From positions 4,682,501 to 4,746,500 of the forward strand of contig NZ_CP030117.1 in NCBI RefSeq assembly GCF_001039275.2: a stretch of DNA of 64,000 nucleotides, in the 5' to 3' direction. Below are positions 1-8,957 of the stretch, one piece after another (within the stretch, counting starts at the first letter, position 1; each line of letters starts with the position of its first letter). Below the pieces are notes generated by a model. It searched no databases. It saw only the letters and a list, made by a program, of their open reading frames with translations, and had not been told where the DNA came from. Made by a program: the position numbers and the translations under genes. The DNA is from Brevibacillus brevis (GTDB taxonomy: Bacteria > Bacillota > Bacilli > Brevibacillales > Brevibacillaceae).

Positions 1-275
1 CTAGTCGGAATCGGATTGGACGGCAGCAAATTGACACCCAGAAGCGTGTTAATCATCGTTGATTTTCCAGCGGAAAAATGTCCGCAAAACGCAATATTCA
101 ACTCAGCGCGCTTGGTTTTCGCGGCCAGTTGAATGAGCTTGTGTGGCGTGGTTTCGTCTCCCTGCGATTTCATTTCTTCCGCGAGTTCTTCCCATGTATG
201 TGCCAGTCGGGAAAAGTCCGTTTCCCGGATCAATACTTGACTGTCAAGCACTTCTATTCCACCCTTCTCCATCAT
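1..275 (-). CDS. Dynamin-family GTPase, N-terminal part (cut by window edge)
   Basis: The first 91 residues of a minus-strand protein that runs off the left edge. Residues 62-70 read GHFSAGKST, the dynamin-type P-loop, followed by TMINTLLG, as in bacterial dynamin-like proteins (DynA/YpbR group) that bind GTP and remodel or tether membranes. Two adjacent ATG codons (275-273 and 272-270) follow a purine-rich AGAGAGAGTAGGA; either could start translation. The GTPase family is clear from the P-loop context. The two-headed DynA architecture cannot be confirmed because the rest lies outside the window. Confidence 0.8.
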   Translation of the reverse strand, partial: MMEKGGIEVLDSQVLIRETDFSRLAHTWEELAEEMKSQGDETTPHKLIQLAAKTKRAELNIAFCGHFSAGKSTMINTLLGVNLLPSNPIPT

Positions 276-298
276 TCCTACTCTCTCTACTAATACCC

Positions 299-466
299 AG
301 TTCAAAAAGTCGTCTTTTCAGCATCGAGAAAGTGGCGAGAACCTGAAGAAGGAGGAGCGGAGTGTAGGGGACCTACATGAGCACCGGACTTCGATGGTGA
401 ACGCCAGTTTCGATGTCGAATAAGCTTTCATGACTACTTCATGATCAAAAGACGATTTTTTGAACT
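299..466. repeat. 168-bp palindromic element with near-perfect 20-bp terminal inverted repeats
   Basis: The ends AGTTCAAAAAGTCGTCTTTT (299-318) and its reverse complement (447-466) differ at one base. Inside, CATCGAGAAAGTGGCG (near 323-338) pairs imperfectly with CGCCAGTTTCGATG (near 402-415), and the centre holds a TGTAGG/CCTACA hairpin, so the whole element can fold into one long stem. It sits between the divergent dynamin and gerA genes and encodes no convincing protein. It could be a MITE/REP-like repeat or a structured RNA. Confidence 0.7.
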
Positions 467-638
467 ACCTTATTCCTACACTCTATTCTACCATGCCGAA
501 TGTAACATAGGTCACAGATGAGTTCAATTCAAAACTATGAAAGATTTAGCATTCGCCTGTTCTTCCGCATAATTTTCCTCTCATCTGGAAAAAATCGCAC
601 TAACATGATATTCGCTTTCTGAACGGGAGGAACTTCAA

Positions 639-2213
639 ATGATGCGCAGATTTTTGTCCCAGCGTCGCCAAAAGAAAACTCCCTCTCTTATTGCGCAACG
701 TTTGCAGCAGCGAAATGATCCTGCGCTTACGCTATCGACCAGTTTGCAGCAAAACATGGAGACGTTCAAGACCGTGCTGGGCAGCCCGCACGATTTGTTA
801 ATTCGTTCCTTTACGATCGGCAACACCAATCATTCCTGTGCCGTTATTGCGATTGATGGATTGGCGAACTGCGATATGCTGGATACGCAAGTCCTCGGGC
901 AAATCCAGTTGATGATCTCGACTGCTTCCAAAGTAGTACCGACTGAGCCAGATGAGATTGTCCGGATGCTCTATGAGGAAGTCCTTGCTGTCGTTGAAAT
1001 ATCGAAAGCAACGGATTTGACAAAAATACTCGAAGGCATTCTTTCCGGGGATACAGCGCTTCTGGTAGATGAATCGACCGAAGTCATTATTATCGACAGC
1101 AAGGGATGGAAAACTCGGGCCATTGAGGAGCCGGTCTCCGAAGGCTTGGTGCGAGGTCCGCGCGATGGCTTTACGGAGAGTATCCGGGACAACACCGTTC
1201 ACATACGCAGACGTATCAAAGACCCGAACCTGCGCTTTGAAGGGTCCATCATAGGTAGACGCAGCCGAACAGATGTGATCATCGCTTACATTGAAAACAT
1301 CGCTGATCCGGAACTACTGAATGAGGTGAGACGGCGAATCTCCACAATCGATGTCGACGAGCTAGAAGAGTCCGGTTTTATCGAGCAATGGATTGAAGAT
1401 GATTTTCTGTCGCCTTTTCCGCAAATCCATAACACGGAGCGTCCCGATAAAGTGAGTGCAGCATTGTTTCAAGGCCGCATCGCGATATTGGTGGACGGGA
1501 CTCCCATGGTGCTCATTTTGCCTGTGACGATTGGCCTGCTCCTGCATTCACCAGAGGATTACTACGAGCGGTGGATTGTCGGTTCATTAGCGAGGCTGTT
1601 ACGCTATTTGGCTGCATTTCTGGCCGTCTATTCGCCCGCTTTCTATATCGCCCTCGTCACCTTTCACCCTGGCTTGATTCCGTCTGATCTCGCCTTTTCG
1701 ATTGCCGCCACACGTGATGGAGTTCCATTTCCAGCATTCGTAGAAGCGATCATGATGGTGACGACGATGGAGCTGTTGCAGGAAGCCGGGTTACGCTTAC
1801 CGAAACCGATCGGCCAGACCATCGGAATCGTCGGTGGTCTCGTCATCGGTGACGCAGCGGTTTCTGCGGGCATCGTCAGTCCTGTCATGGTTATTGTCGT
1901 CGCCCTCACTGCCATCGCTTCTTTTGCCATCCCTTCTTATCACCTTGCCATTGCCTTTCGAATGATCCGTTTTTTCGCCATGTTTATGGCAGCCATTTTT
2001 GGTATTTATGGCGTGGTGTTGAGCTTGATTGCCATTATGATTCATTTATCCAATCTGACTAGCATCGGGTACCCTTATTTGGCTCCTCTTGCCCCACAGA
2101 TGCCGAGGGATTGGAAGGATATGATTTTACGCGCACCTGTTACCTTCTTGAAAACCCGACCAGATGCCCTTCACACGAAAGATGAAAACAGAATGAGTAC
2201 AGGAGGGTCGTAA
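639..2213 (+). CDS. Spore germination receptor A subunit (GerA/GerKA family)
   Basis: A 524-residue protein of the usual GerA-family length, with a soluble N-terminal domain of about 290 residues and then a membrane domain with several hydrophobic segments (roughly 290-490). The family motifs PFPQIHNTERPD, the ILVDGTP stretch and GLRLPKPIGQTIGIVGG are present. A subunits form, with B and C, the inner-membrane nutrient receptor of the spore. RBS GGGAGG lies 8 nt before the ATG. It is the first gene of an A-B-C-small gene operon. Another start could lie slightly upstream, but the RBS favours this one. Confidence 0.93.
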   Translation: MMRRFLSQRRQKKTPSLIAQRLQQRNDPALTLSTSLQQNMETFKTVLGSPHDLLIRSFTIGNTNHSCAVIAIDGLANCDMLDTQVLGQIQLMISTASKVVPTEPDEIVRMLYEEVLAVVEISKATDLTKILEGILSGDTALLVDESTEVIIIDSKGWKTRAIEEPVSEGLVRGPRDGFTESIRDNTVHIRRRIKDPNLRFEGSIIGRRSRTDVIIAYIENIADPELLNEVRRRISTIDVDELEESGFIEQWIEDDFLSPFPQIHNTERPDKVSAALFQGRIAILVDGTPMVLILPVTIGLLLHSPEDYYERWIVGSLARLLRYLAAFLAVYSPAFYIALVTFHPGLIPSDLAFSIAATRDGVPFPAFVEAIMMVTTMELLQEAGLRLPKPIGQTIGIVGGLVIGDAAVSAGIVSPVMVIVVALTAIASFAIPSYHLAIAFRMIRFFAMFMAAIFGIYGVVLSLIAIMIHLSNLTSIGYPYLAPLAPQMPRDWKDMILRAPVTFLKTRPDALHTKDENRMSTGGS

Positions 2214-3320
2214 GTGAGTGCACAAACCTTGGCGGAGAAAATGATCAGCAAAAATCATATGGGGATTAACATTGCCTCAGTCACAATCGGCGTCGGCATC
2301 CTGACTTTTCCCCGCTCCTTAGCCAAGGCAACCGGAGCATTCGATGGATGGATTTCCGTCGTGATCAGCGGTCTTTGTGCGTGCTTGGTTGGCTGGCTGC
2401 TTGCCAAGCTGGCAGCCCGGTTTCCGAGACAAACCTTCTTTGAATACAGCTCGATCATCGTGAGCAAACCGATCGCCTACATCCTGACCTTACTCGTCTG
2501 TATTTACACGATGCTGTTTGTCTCGTTTGAAATCAGGGCAATCGGAAACATCGCCAAGCAGTACCTGTTCTACAATACCCCGGTGGAAATGATCACGCTC
2601 TCCTTTCTCTTGATTGTTCAGTATTCTGTGGTTGGATCACGTATTGCCATGCTTCGGCTTAACTTGCTGTTTTTACCTGTGGTGCTTGTCGTCATGTTCG
2701 TCGTCCTGCTGTTTACTACCCAGTTGTTTGAGATCGAAAATATTCGCCCCTTCTTTTCTTCTGACTGGCGTTCTCTCTTGGAAGGCTCCAGAGTGGTCGG
2801 ACTGTCTTACTCTGGATTTGAGATTATCCTTTTTTACACCATGCTAATGAAACAGCCTCAGGAAGGTGCAAAGGCCGTGGCGTTAGGTCTCTCGATCCCC
2901 ATTCTGCTCTACATGACCATCTACATGTTCGCCATCGGTGTATTCTCTGCGGAGGTTGCGACGAACTTGACCTATCCAACCATCGAGCTGGCAAAAGAAG
3001 TCGAAATCCCCGGCGGATTTTTTGAACGGGTGGAGTCCATTTTCTTTACCATCTGGATCATGACGATCTTCAACACATGTGCAATGTGGCTCGATATTAC
3101 CGTGCTCAACTTGTCGTCCATGTTCCACAAGGTACACAAAACGATTTGGGTGCTCATTCTTTCTCCCATGATTTATTTTGTCGCGATGCTCCCGCAAAAC
3201 CTGGTTGATTTCTTCACGTTTGCAGATAACATCACTTATTTCGGAATGATCGTCGTCTATTTATGTCCGATTTTGCTGCTCCTCATCGCTTTCATACGAG
3301 GTGTAAAGGGTCATGAATAG
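2214..3320 (+). CDS. Spore germination receptor B subunit (GerB family, APC-like transporter fold)
   Basis: A 368-residue, very hydrophobic protein with about ten membrane segments, matching the GerB family of spore receptor subunits that belong to the amino acid/polyamine/organocation superfamily and are thought to bind the nutrient germinant. The N-terminal region reads IASVTIGVGILTFPRSLA, the usual GerB first-helix pattern. The start is GTG, directly after the gerA stop codon, with AGGAGGG six bases upstream, so translation is coupled to gerA. The 3' end overlaps gerC by 8 nt. Confidence 0.93.
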   Translation: MSAQTLAEKMISKNHMGINIASVTIGVGILTFPRSLAKATGAFDGWISVVISGLCACLVGWLLAKLAARFPRQTFFEYSSIIVSKPIAYILTLLVCIYTMLFVSFEIRAIGNIAKQYLFYNTPVEMITLSFLLIVQYSVVGSRIAMLRLNLLFLPVVLVVMFVVLLFTTQLFEIENIRPFFSSDWRSLLEGSRVVGLSYSGFEIILFYTMLMKQPQEGAKAVALGLSIPILLYMTIYMFAIGVFSAEVATNLTYPTIELAKEVEIPGGFFERVESIFFTIWIMTIFNTCAMWLDITVLNLSSMFHKVHKTIWVLILSPMIYFVAMLPQNLVDFFTFADNITYFGMIVVYLCPILLLLIAFIRGVKGHE

Positions 3321-4545
3321 ACAACTCACTGCTTTCTGCATCTTCCTGCTTCTTTCGACTTTGCTGGCTGGATGCTGGGATCAGGTTCAAATTGAGGAGC
3401 GAGGATTTGTCGTGGGCGTAGCGATTGATAAACCTCGTACGAATGAAGCCGAGCAGCAAGCCAAACAAGAGGCTCCAGACAAACCTCAAGTAAAAGAACG
3501 CTTTCTCGTCACACATCAATTCGTCGTCCCCGGTGGATTGATCTCCGGCGGCCAAGGAAGCGGCGGTGGTCAAAACACAGCGAATGAGGCTTACCTCAAC
3601 CTCATATCCGAGGGAGATTCTCTTTTCGAGATTTCCCGCGAATTAGCTACCCGGACCAGCAGAACTCCGTTTTATCAACACATGAAGATCCTGATCGTCT
3701 CCGAAGACATCTCCCGTACGAAAAACGGTTTTGCCAGAGCACTCGATTTCTATTTGCGAGATCCAGATTCCAGACGAAGCAGCAAAGTATTTATCTCAAA
3801 TGGCCTCGCCAAAGAAGTACTGGAAGTCAAACCGAAAACAGAAAAGCTACCCGCTATTTACGTTAACTCGATTGGAGAAAACGTCAATAAAAATTCCCGC
3901 ATGCTTCCAGAAGTTCGATTGGGTGATGTCCACGAGGAGCTTCTCAGTTCATACAGTTTTGTGGTCCCGCGCATTAGAGCAGAAAAGCAGGAGGTAAAAT
4001 TAGCAGGCTCCGCTGTTTTTACCCACGACAATCAGTTGATTGGTTTTCTCGGGGAAGAAGAGACGGAGGGACTGAATTTTCTCACCGGAAAAGTTAAGGG
4101 AGGTATGGTAAAAGGCAAGTTTAAAAACAATCTTGTCTCGATGAACATTCAAGGGATCAAGCATGGCATTAAAGCAGATTTACGCGATCAGCAGCACATG
4201 AAATTCACGATAAATATCGAATGTGAAGGCACATTAGCGGAGTCTTACGCCACAATCGATTCCTTGAATAACACGGCAATGGGGAAGCTTGAACAAGTGT
4301 TTGCCGAAGAAATCGAGCGAATGAGTAATGATACCGTCAAGAAGGTCCATAAGCAGATGAAAGTGGATGTCATCAAGCTTGGCAGCTATCTGAAGCAGCA
4401 TCATTTTTCGCTGTGGAAAAAGATTCGGCAGGATTGGGAAACAGGGCAGCATCTGTATGAAAAAAGTGAAATAACCGTTCAAGCAAAGGTCTATTTACGC
4501 AATATCGGCGCGATCAACCGTACCGAACGCCAAAATAACAGGTGA
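3313..4545 (+). CDS. Spore germination receptor C subunit (GerC family lipoprotein)
   Basis: A 410-residue lipoprotein with a signal peptide ending in the lipobox LLAGC (Cys about 22), followed by WDQVQIEERGFVVGVAIDK, the conserved N-terminal element of Ger(x)C proteins. GerC is anchored to the outer face of the spore inner membrane and completes the receptor. The ATG overlaps the end of gerB by 8 nt. A glycine-rich insert near residues 75-90 (SGGQGSGGG) is not typical and probably forms a flexible loop. Confidence 0.93.
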   Translation: MNRQLTAFCIFLLLSTLLAGCWDQVQIEERGFVVGVAIDKPRTNEAEQQAKQEAPDKPQVKERFLVTHQFVVPGGLISGGQGSGGGQNTANEAYLNLISEGDSLFEISRELATRTSRTPFYQHMKILIVSEDISRTKNGFARALDFYLRDPDSRRSSKVFISNGLAKEVLEVKPKTEKLPAIYVNSIGENVNKNSRMLPEVRLGDVHEELLSSYSFVVPRIRAEKQEVKLAGSAVFTHDNQLIGFLGEEETEGLNFLTGKVKGGMVKGKFKNNLVSMNIQGIKHGIKADLRDQQHMKFTINIECEGTLAESYATIDSLNNTAMGKLEQVFAEEIERMSNDTVKKVHKQMKVDVIKLGSYLKQHHFSLWKKIRQDWETGQHLYEKSEITVQAKVYLRNIGAINRTERQNNR

Positions 4546-4549
4546 TCCC

Positions 4550-4702
4550 ATGTTCAAATTTTTAGGTGTAGTCCCTCCTTATTTGACCCTCACAGGGACG
4601 ATCTTGGCGTTTTTGATTCCCTATCTTTTTTTTAAAATCAATAACAAAATTCATGAGTTAGGCGATCCGCCTTGGAAGAAACGGAATAACTCCAATTCGT
4701 AG
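4550..4702 (+). CDS. Small hydrophobic protein, candidate D-type subunit of the germination receptor
   Basis: A 50-residue protein starting MFKFLGVVPPYLTL, with one hydrophobic stretch (about residues 8-31) and a charged tail. The ATG is 4 bases after the gerC stop, and only a weak SD (ggtgat) precedes it, so expression is probably coupled to gerC. Some Bacillus receptors have a short membrane 'D' subunit encoded at this position. The proposal rests on position, size and hydrophobicity, because the sequence itself is not diagnostic. Confidence 0.6.
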   Translation: MFKFLGVVPPYLTLTGTILAFLIPYLFFKINNKIHELGDPPWKKRNNSNS

Positions 4703-4723
4703 CAAAAGCGTTCTCAACATAAA

Positions 4724-4763
4724 AAGCAAGGGCCTACTCAGCATAACGAGCCAGCCCTTGCTT
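4724..4763. terminator. Bidirectional terminator between the ger operon and the effector-like gene
   Basis: A perfect 10-bp stem AAGCAAGGGC / GCCCTTGCTT with a 20-nt loop, lying between two convergent genes. T-rich flanks (an A-run before it, TTATTT after it) suit termination in both directions. Confidence 0.75.
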
Positions 4764-4766
4764 ATT

Positions 4767-6734
4767 TCACTTGCCATTAAAAAAAACTTCATACGTTACA
4801 CGACTATAACTATTTTGCAGATTTTCGAGTCCTTGGATTTCATTTTCTAGAATTTCTAATTCTTTCAAGAGTACTTCCATGCGTTCTTTTGCTTGTATCT
4901 TTTTATTTTCTTGATCATCTCTTTTCAATTTCTTTTTGGGGCCTTTTATTTGTTTATCCAAACTCTCCTCTTCAACTCTAAGCTCGTCAACCCTCGCTTT
5001 CAGACCTACCAATCTCCGATATTCTATTATCGATTTACTCATGCAATCTTCAAATTTCTCTTTATATACAGGATAGTTTGTATCTACGACTTGCTTGTAT
5101 AACCGTCTACTTTCTCGGTGATCTTTTATTTTTAAGAGGGTCCGTTTCAGTTCCATTAGCGATAGGATATACTCTTCAATCTGTACCGGACTTGCCTCTT
5201 TATTAATTTTCGTGGTTAGTTCGTTCCATGTTTCCTTTCCCAACTCTAAGATTTTCAATTCTTCACGTTGAACGGAAAACAACTCTAACCATTCTTCATT
5301 CGCATCACGCAGCTTCTGATATTCGTTTTTGATCTGACAATTATGTAATCGGGTGATAAAGAATCCTTTTTTTGTATCCCCAATCTGCCTATTGATTTCT
5401 CTTTTAGGAAGCAGCTCAAATTCTTCTGGTTGTTTTACGTCTTCAATGGCTTCAATATCATGGATCAGGTGTTTGTTTTGCTCCAGCATTTTTTCTGCCT
5501 TTTCTAAACTGCTCGCAGAGTTTGCAGCCCGTCCTTTTCGAACATCACCATAGAAGGCTGTTTTCTTGCCTTCCTCTCCCTTCCAATCGATCGGATTCTT
5601 ATTCTTTTTTCGATCAGTCGGCAGTGCTTGATGCATGGAAAAGTGAATATTTTTCACCCAGTGAAGATCATTAAACTCTTCGGAATCTTTGTCAAAAAGG
5701 GACTTGTCGTCTTTCTCATCTGCTAGCCATAGATTGTATCTAGCAGTGGTCTCTGCTTTTGCAGAATCCAAATTCGTTTCGTCCATGGTTTGCGAATATT
5801 GATCATAAGAAGCTGTCCCGTTTGTTGGAGAACCAAATTGCCCATCATTGATCATCAACGCTTTCGCATCCCATTTAAACGGAATTCTTACAGGAAGCTG
5901 AATTTCCCAAGGTTTATCCGAGTCGATTTCTTTCAATATGCCCCGTTTCTTCAATTGATCCTGATCCACGGAAAAGTTATATTGATCGTATTGCAATTCA
6001 ACGGTGTACTCATACTTTGTTCCAACCCTTGCCCCACGCAGCATAACCTCGATGGTATTATTATAAGATTCCTGATTATTTTTCTTATCTTGTGGAGCAA
6101 CATTCCATTGCTGGTCTGCTTGTTCTCCCCGCAGAATCTGATAGCCTACCAAATGGCCCCCATTATAACTGGCCACTCGGTGCTTATCATTCCCATCACG
6201 TATGAGCGATTCTTCATAACCAAGATTCCCGATAGCCGGTACTAGCCCAGACGGGTCACGTTCAGAATTCCAGCCGTTTTTTGTGATATCAGCGGTAACA
6301 GAATGGGGTCGATCGCATGTATCTCCCAATTCTTTTGTAAAATGGAAAATGGATGAATTCAAATTTTCTTCCCCGTACACTTCCTTTAGCAGTCCCCAAA
6401 AGGTAGGGAGCCCTTTATCCGCTTTCACATCCGTAAATTTCCCGTCATCTCCAACGGCATTTTCGAAATCCTTTTTTCCGTATCTATCTGGCTTGTCCGC
6501 TTTCATTTTATTGAGACTGTCTGGATCGAGTTTCCTTTGGATGACAGGCATGGAAGGTTGCCTTTGATTTTGCAGAAGCTTCGTCATTGCCTTGTTTCCT
6601 ACTTTTTTGGCGAGTTGTAAAACGGGTGGCATATTTCGGTGGGAATTGGGTGGGAAAAGCTTATTTTCAGGTAGATGTGCGTTGCTAGCCATCATTTCAT
6701 TTCCTGGTGGGACTTGATCCCGATTTTTGAACAC
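4767..6734 (-). CDS. Effector-like protein: eCIS-cargo-type leader, nuclease-like domain and C-terminal coiled coil
   Basis: 655 residues, GTG start with AGGAGG 8 nt upstream. Residues 38-54 (VLQLAKKVGNKAM...) and VIQRK at 64-68 resemble the short leader before the eCIS core domain in cargo of extracellular contractile injection systems. Residues 185-230 contain NGGHLVGYQ (His 194), then NVAPQ (Asn 211), NN (219-220) and Y...E (224, 229), the layout of DNA/RNA non-specific endonucleases with a beta-beta-alpha metal fold. From about residue 420 on it is charged and helical, probably coiled coil. There is no signal peptide. It stands alone between two terminator-flanked units. The nuclease assignment is inference from motif spacing; catalytic activity is unproven. 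Confidence 0.55.
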   Translation of the reverse strand: MFKNRDQVPPGNEMMASNAHLPENKLFPPNSHRNMPPVLQLAKKVGNKAMTKLLQNQRQPSMPVIQRKLDPDSLNKMKADKPDRYGKKDFENAVGDDGKFTDVKADKGLPTFWGLLKEVYGEENLNSSIFHFTKELGDTCDRPHSVTADITKNGWNSERDPSGLVPAIGNLGYEESLIRDGNDKHRVASYNGGHLVGYQILRGEQADQQWNVAPQDKKNNQESYNNTIEVMLRGARVGTKYEYTVELQYDQYNFSVDQDQLKKRGILKEIDSDKPWEIQLPVRIPFKWDAKALMINDGQFGSPTNGTASYDQYSQTMDETNLDSAKAETTARYNLWLADEKDDKSLFDKDSEEFNDLHWVKNIHFSMHQALPTDRKKNKNPIDWKGEEGKKTAFYGDVRKGRAANSASSLEKAEKMLEQNKHLIHDIEAIEDVKQPEEFELLPKREINRQIGDTKKGFFITRLHNCQIKNEYQKLRDANEEWLELFSVQREELKILELGKETWNELTTKINKEASPVQIEEYILSLMELKRTLLKIKDHRESRRLYKQVVDTNYPVYKEKFEDCMSKSIIEYRRLVGLKARVDELRVEEESLDKQIKGPKKKLKRDDQENKKIQAKERMEVLLKELEILENEIQGLENLQNSYSRVTYEVFFNGK

Positions 6735-6819
6735 CTGATCATCCTCCTACTAGAATGAAAATTCTTTCTTTTATGATAGGACTTGCCCGTTTACCCGAGC
6801 AAGCCCACTATTATTTTCC

Positions 6820-7344
6820 CTATTGTTGTGCCAGCAAATCAGCAAACGCTTTGGCGTACGCAGGTAGATCAGGCGGTCTACGGGACCCAACAATGTGACC
6901 GTCTACCACAACCTCTTCATCGACCCAAATCGCGCCTGCATTCTCCATATCATCTTTAATGCCTGGCGTCGATGTCGTGGTTACCCCGCGTAGAATTTTT
7001 GCAGAAGCAAGCACCCACCCCGCATGGCAAATATGTCCAATCGGTTTTTTCGCCTCGTGCATCGCAACCACAAACGACAGCACTTCCGGATAGCGGCGCA
7101 GCTTGTCAGGTGCCCATCCTCCTGGAACGAGTACGCCTGCATAGTCGGCAGGATTGACCTCTGCCATCGCTTTGTCAGCCTCACACGGTACACCGTACTT
7201 CCCTATGTAGACGTGATTCGCCTTCGGGCCGACGAAATGGACGGTAGCACCTTCCTCTCTCAATCTCATCACCGGATACCAGAGCTCGAGATCCTCAAAT
7301 TCACTTTCAACGAAACAAACCACTTGTTTTCCTGCAAGTCTCAA
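6820..7344 (-). CDS. DJ-1/PfpI family protein (intracellular protease/deglycase-like)
   Basis: 174 residues, the normal size for the PfpI subgroup. The conserved nucleophile elbow reads GHICHAGW (Cys about 106), and the N-terminal ESEFEDLELWYP supplies the family's acidic residue. Members of this group (YhbO, YfkM, PfpI) act in stress protection, as proteases or possible deglycases. TTG start with AGGAGG 8 nt upstream. It is transcribed alone and faces away from the hydrolase downstream of 7500. Confidence 0.88.
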   Translation of the reverse strand: MRLAGKQVVCFVESEFEDLELWYPVMRLREEGATVHFVGPKANHVYIGKYGVPCEADKAMAEVNPADYAGVLVPGGWAPDKLRRYPEVLSFVVAMHEAKKPIGHICHAGWVLASAKILRGVTTTSTPGIKDDMENAGAIWVDEEVVVDGHIVGSRRPPDLPAYAKAFADLLAQQ

Positions 7345-7513
7345 CGTTCTCGCCTCCTTTTCCTTCTATACTACGTTATTGTAGCAGGTACAAAAGGAAA
7401 AGACAGCAGATAGGAATCGTAAAAAATCTTTGTGTGCTAAGAAAGTATACGCTGTTATATTGTCTTTAAAAACCTGTTACAATCCAACAATTCCATTGTC
7501 ACACATAGAATAA

Positions 7514-7542
7514 TTGACGTTATAAAAATACTGTACTATATT
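7514..7542 (+). promoter_or_regulatory. Sigma-A promoter for the alpha/beta hydrolase
   Basis: TTGACG (7514-7519), a 17-base spacer and TATATT (7537-7542). Transcription would start near 7549, leaving a leader of about 80 nt before the ATG at 7628. Confidence 0.65.
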
Positions 7543-7627
7543 GTTCTTGTGGTCTGTTTCAAGCGCAAGTCAGATTTCCCTCACGTATTTCCCAATCCAT
7601 ATAAACAGAATCGGAAGGAAGATTTGT

Positions 7628-8512
7628 ATGTCTAACCATGTACCGATCGTTCCATCACTAAGTGATAGCGGCAATCACTATTATCAAACCTATGAAGAAA
7701 GCCTTGCTCTTTGGCCAGTTCATTACGAAACATTTTATGTATCTACCCGTTTCGGTCAAACGCATATTATTGCAAGTGGACCAAAGAATGCACCACCACT
7801 CGTATTGCTGCACGGAGCAATGTTTAGTTCCACCATGTGGTATCCAAACATTGCTGATTGGAGCAGCGAATACCGAACATATGCAATTGATATCATGGGT
7901 GATAAGAACAAAAGTATCCCTGTGGATTTAAACGGTACGAGAACGGGTTACGCCGATTGGCTTCTTGAAGTGTTTGATAATCTGGGTATCAAAAAAGCTT
8001 ACTTGCTTGGACTTTCGCTTGGTGGGCTTCATGTTATGAATTTTGTTTTGCGTGCGGCCGAGAGAGTAGAAAAGGCAGTTTTACTTAGTCCTGCGGAAAC
8101 TTTCGTATCATTTCATCCAAATTTCTACAAATACGCACTTGGCCTTTTTGTACCTAACGGAGTTGAGAATTTTTTAAAATGGATGATGGGGGATCGTTAC
8201 GTATTACATCCAAATTTTGCAAAGCAGTTTCATGCAGGCATTATGTGGCAGGATGAATTAAGAAATCAAAAACCTAAAGCTGATGGATTCCCATATGTTT
8301 TTACTGACGACGAATTAAAATCAGTAAAAGTTCCGATTCTCTTATTACTGAGCGAGTACGAAGTCATTTATGACCCGCAATCTGCCTTACATCGTGCTTT
8401 GTCTTTTGTTCCCGGTATCGAAGCGGAAATCGTAAATAATGCTGGCCACGTTTTGTCGATGGAACAGCCAGAATACGTTAATGGACGTGTATTGAGTTTT
8501 TTAGATAAATGA
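7628..8512 (+). CDS. Alpha/beta hydrolase
   Basis: 294 residues from the ATG at 7628, which has GGAAGGAAG just upstream; an open frame continues 87 nt further 5' but contains the predicted -10 box and lacks an RBS. Oxyanion region LLHGAMFSSTMW, nucleophile elbow GLSLGGLH, the acid in the YEVIYDPQ area and the catalytic His in NAGHVLSMEQP are all in order, so the triad is complete. The substrate cannot be predicted. It has its own promoter and no operon partners. Confidence 0.87.
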   Translation: MSNHVPIVPSLSDSGNHYYQTYEESLALWPVHYETFYVSTRFGQTHIIASGPKNAPPLVLLHGAMFSSTMWYPNIADWSSEYRTYAIDIMGDKNKSIPVDLNGTRTGYADWLLEVFDNLGIKKAYLLGLSLGGLHVMNFVLRAAERVEKAVLLSPAETFVSFHPNFYKYALGLFVPNGVENFLKWMMGDRYVLHPNFAKQFHAGIMWQDELRNQKPKADGFPYVFTDDELKSVKVPILLLLSEYEVIYDPQSALHRALSFVPGIEAEIVNNAGHVLSMEQPEYVNGRVLSFLDK

Positions 8513-8594
8513 AAATTGAATTCATAGGTGTATGAAGGACCCGTATACACATAAGTGAGAGTATCTCCATCCAGTCGATACTTCGTAAACCGAA

Positions 8595-8625
8595 TAAAAA
8601 AAAGTGAGAAACAGGCCTACTCACT
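8595..8625 (-). terminator. Terminator of the tRNA unit
   Basis: On the minus strand, AGTGAG / CTCACT with an 11-nt loop is followed by an eight-T run (8595-8602 as A on the plus strand). It lies 40 bases beyond the tRNA-Leu 3' end. Confidence 0.7.
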
Positions 8626-8664
8626 GTTCCCCACCTTATAACGAAAACCATATGTATAGATTGC

Positions 8665-8747
8665 TGGTGCCGGTAGAGGGACTTGAACCCCCACGGTTTC
8701 CCTCACGATTTTGAGTCGCGCGCGTCTGCCAATTCCGCCATACCGGC
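8665..8747 (-). tRNA. tRNA-Leu (anticodon CAA)
   Basis: 83 nt including an encoded CCA. Acceptor GCCGGTA pairs with TACCGGC; the D arm (GCGGAATTGGCAGAC), the anticodon loop CTCAAAA, a class II variable arm and the T loop GGTTCAAGTCC are all present. Confidence 0.96.
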
Positions 8748-8764
8748 CTATTCAAATGAAAACA

Positions 8765-8841
8765 TGGTCGGGAAGACAGGATTCGAACCTGCGACCCCTT
8801 GGTCCCAAGCCAAGTACTCTACCAAGCTGAGCTACTTCCCG
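8765..8841 (-). tRNA. tRNA-Pro (anticodon TGG)
   Basis: 77 nt including an encoded CCA. Acceptor CGGGAAG/CTTCCCG, anticodon stem CTTGG/CCAAG around the loop CTTGGGA, and T arm GCAGGTTCGAATCCTGT. It is first in the two-tRNA unit, 17 bases before tRNA-Leu. Confidence 0.97.
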
Positions 8842-8905
8842 ATTGCCAGCCATATCGGAGCTTCTCTCATTCGACAATTTCCGATAAGTATTGCAACACT
8901 TACAT

Positions 8906-8934
8906 ACTATACAGGCAAATTGAACCAATAGCAA
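8906..8934 (-). promoter_or_regulatory. Promoter of the tRNA-Pro/tRNA-Leu unit
   Basis: On the minus strand TTGCTA, 17 bases, TATAGT. It lies 65 bases upstream of the mature tRNA-Pro 5' end. Confidence 0.55.
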
Positions 8935-8957
8935 TACCGGATTTTTTTGGAATATAG

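Noticed and set aside
78..346. Plus-strand frames at the left edge
   Set aside because: They are antisense to the dynamin-like gene, which has a clear P-loop on the minus strand.
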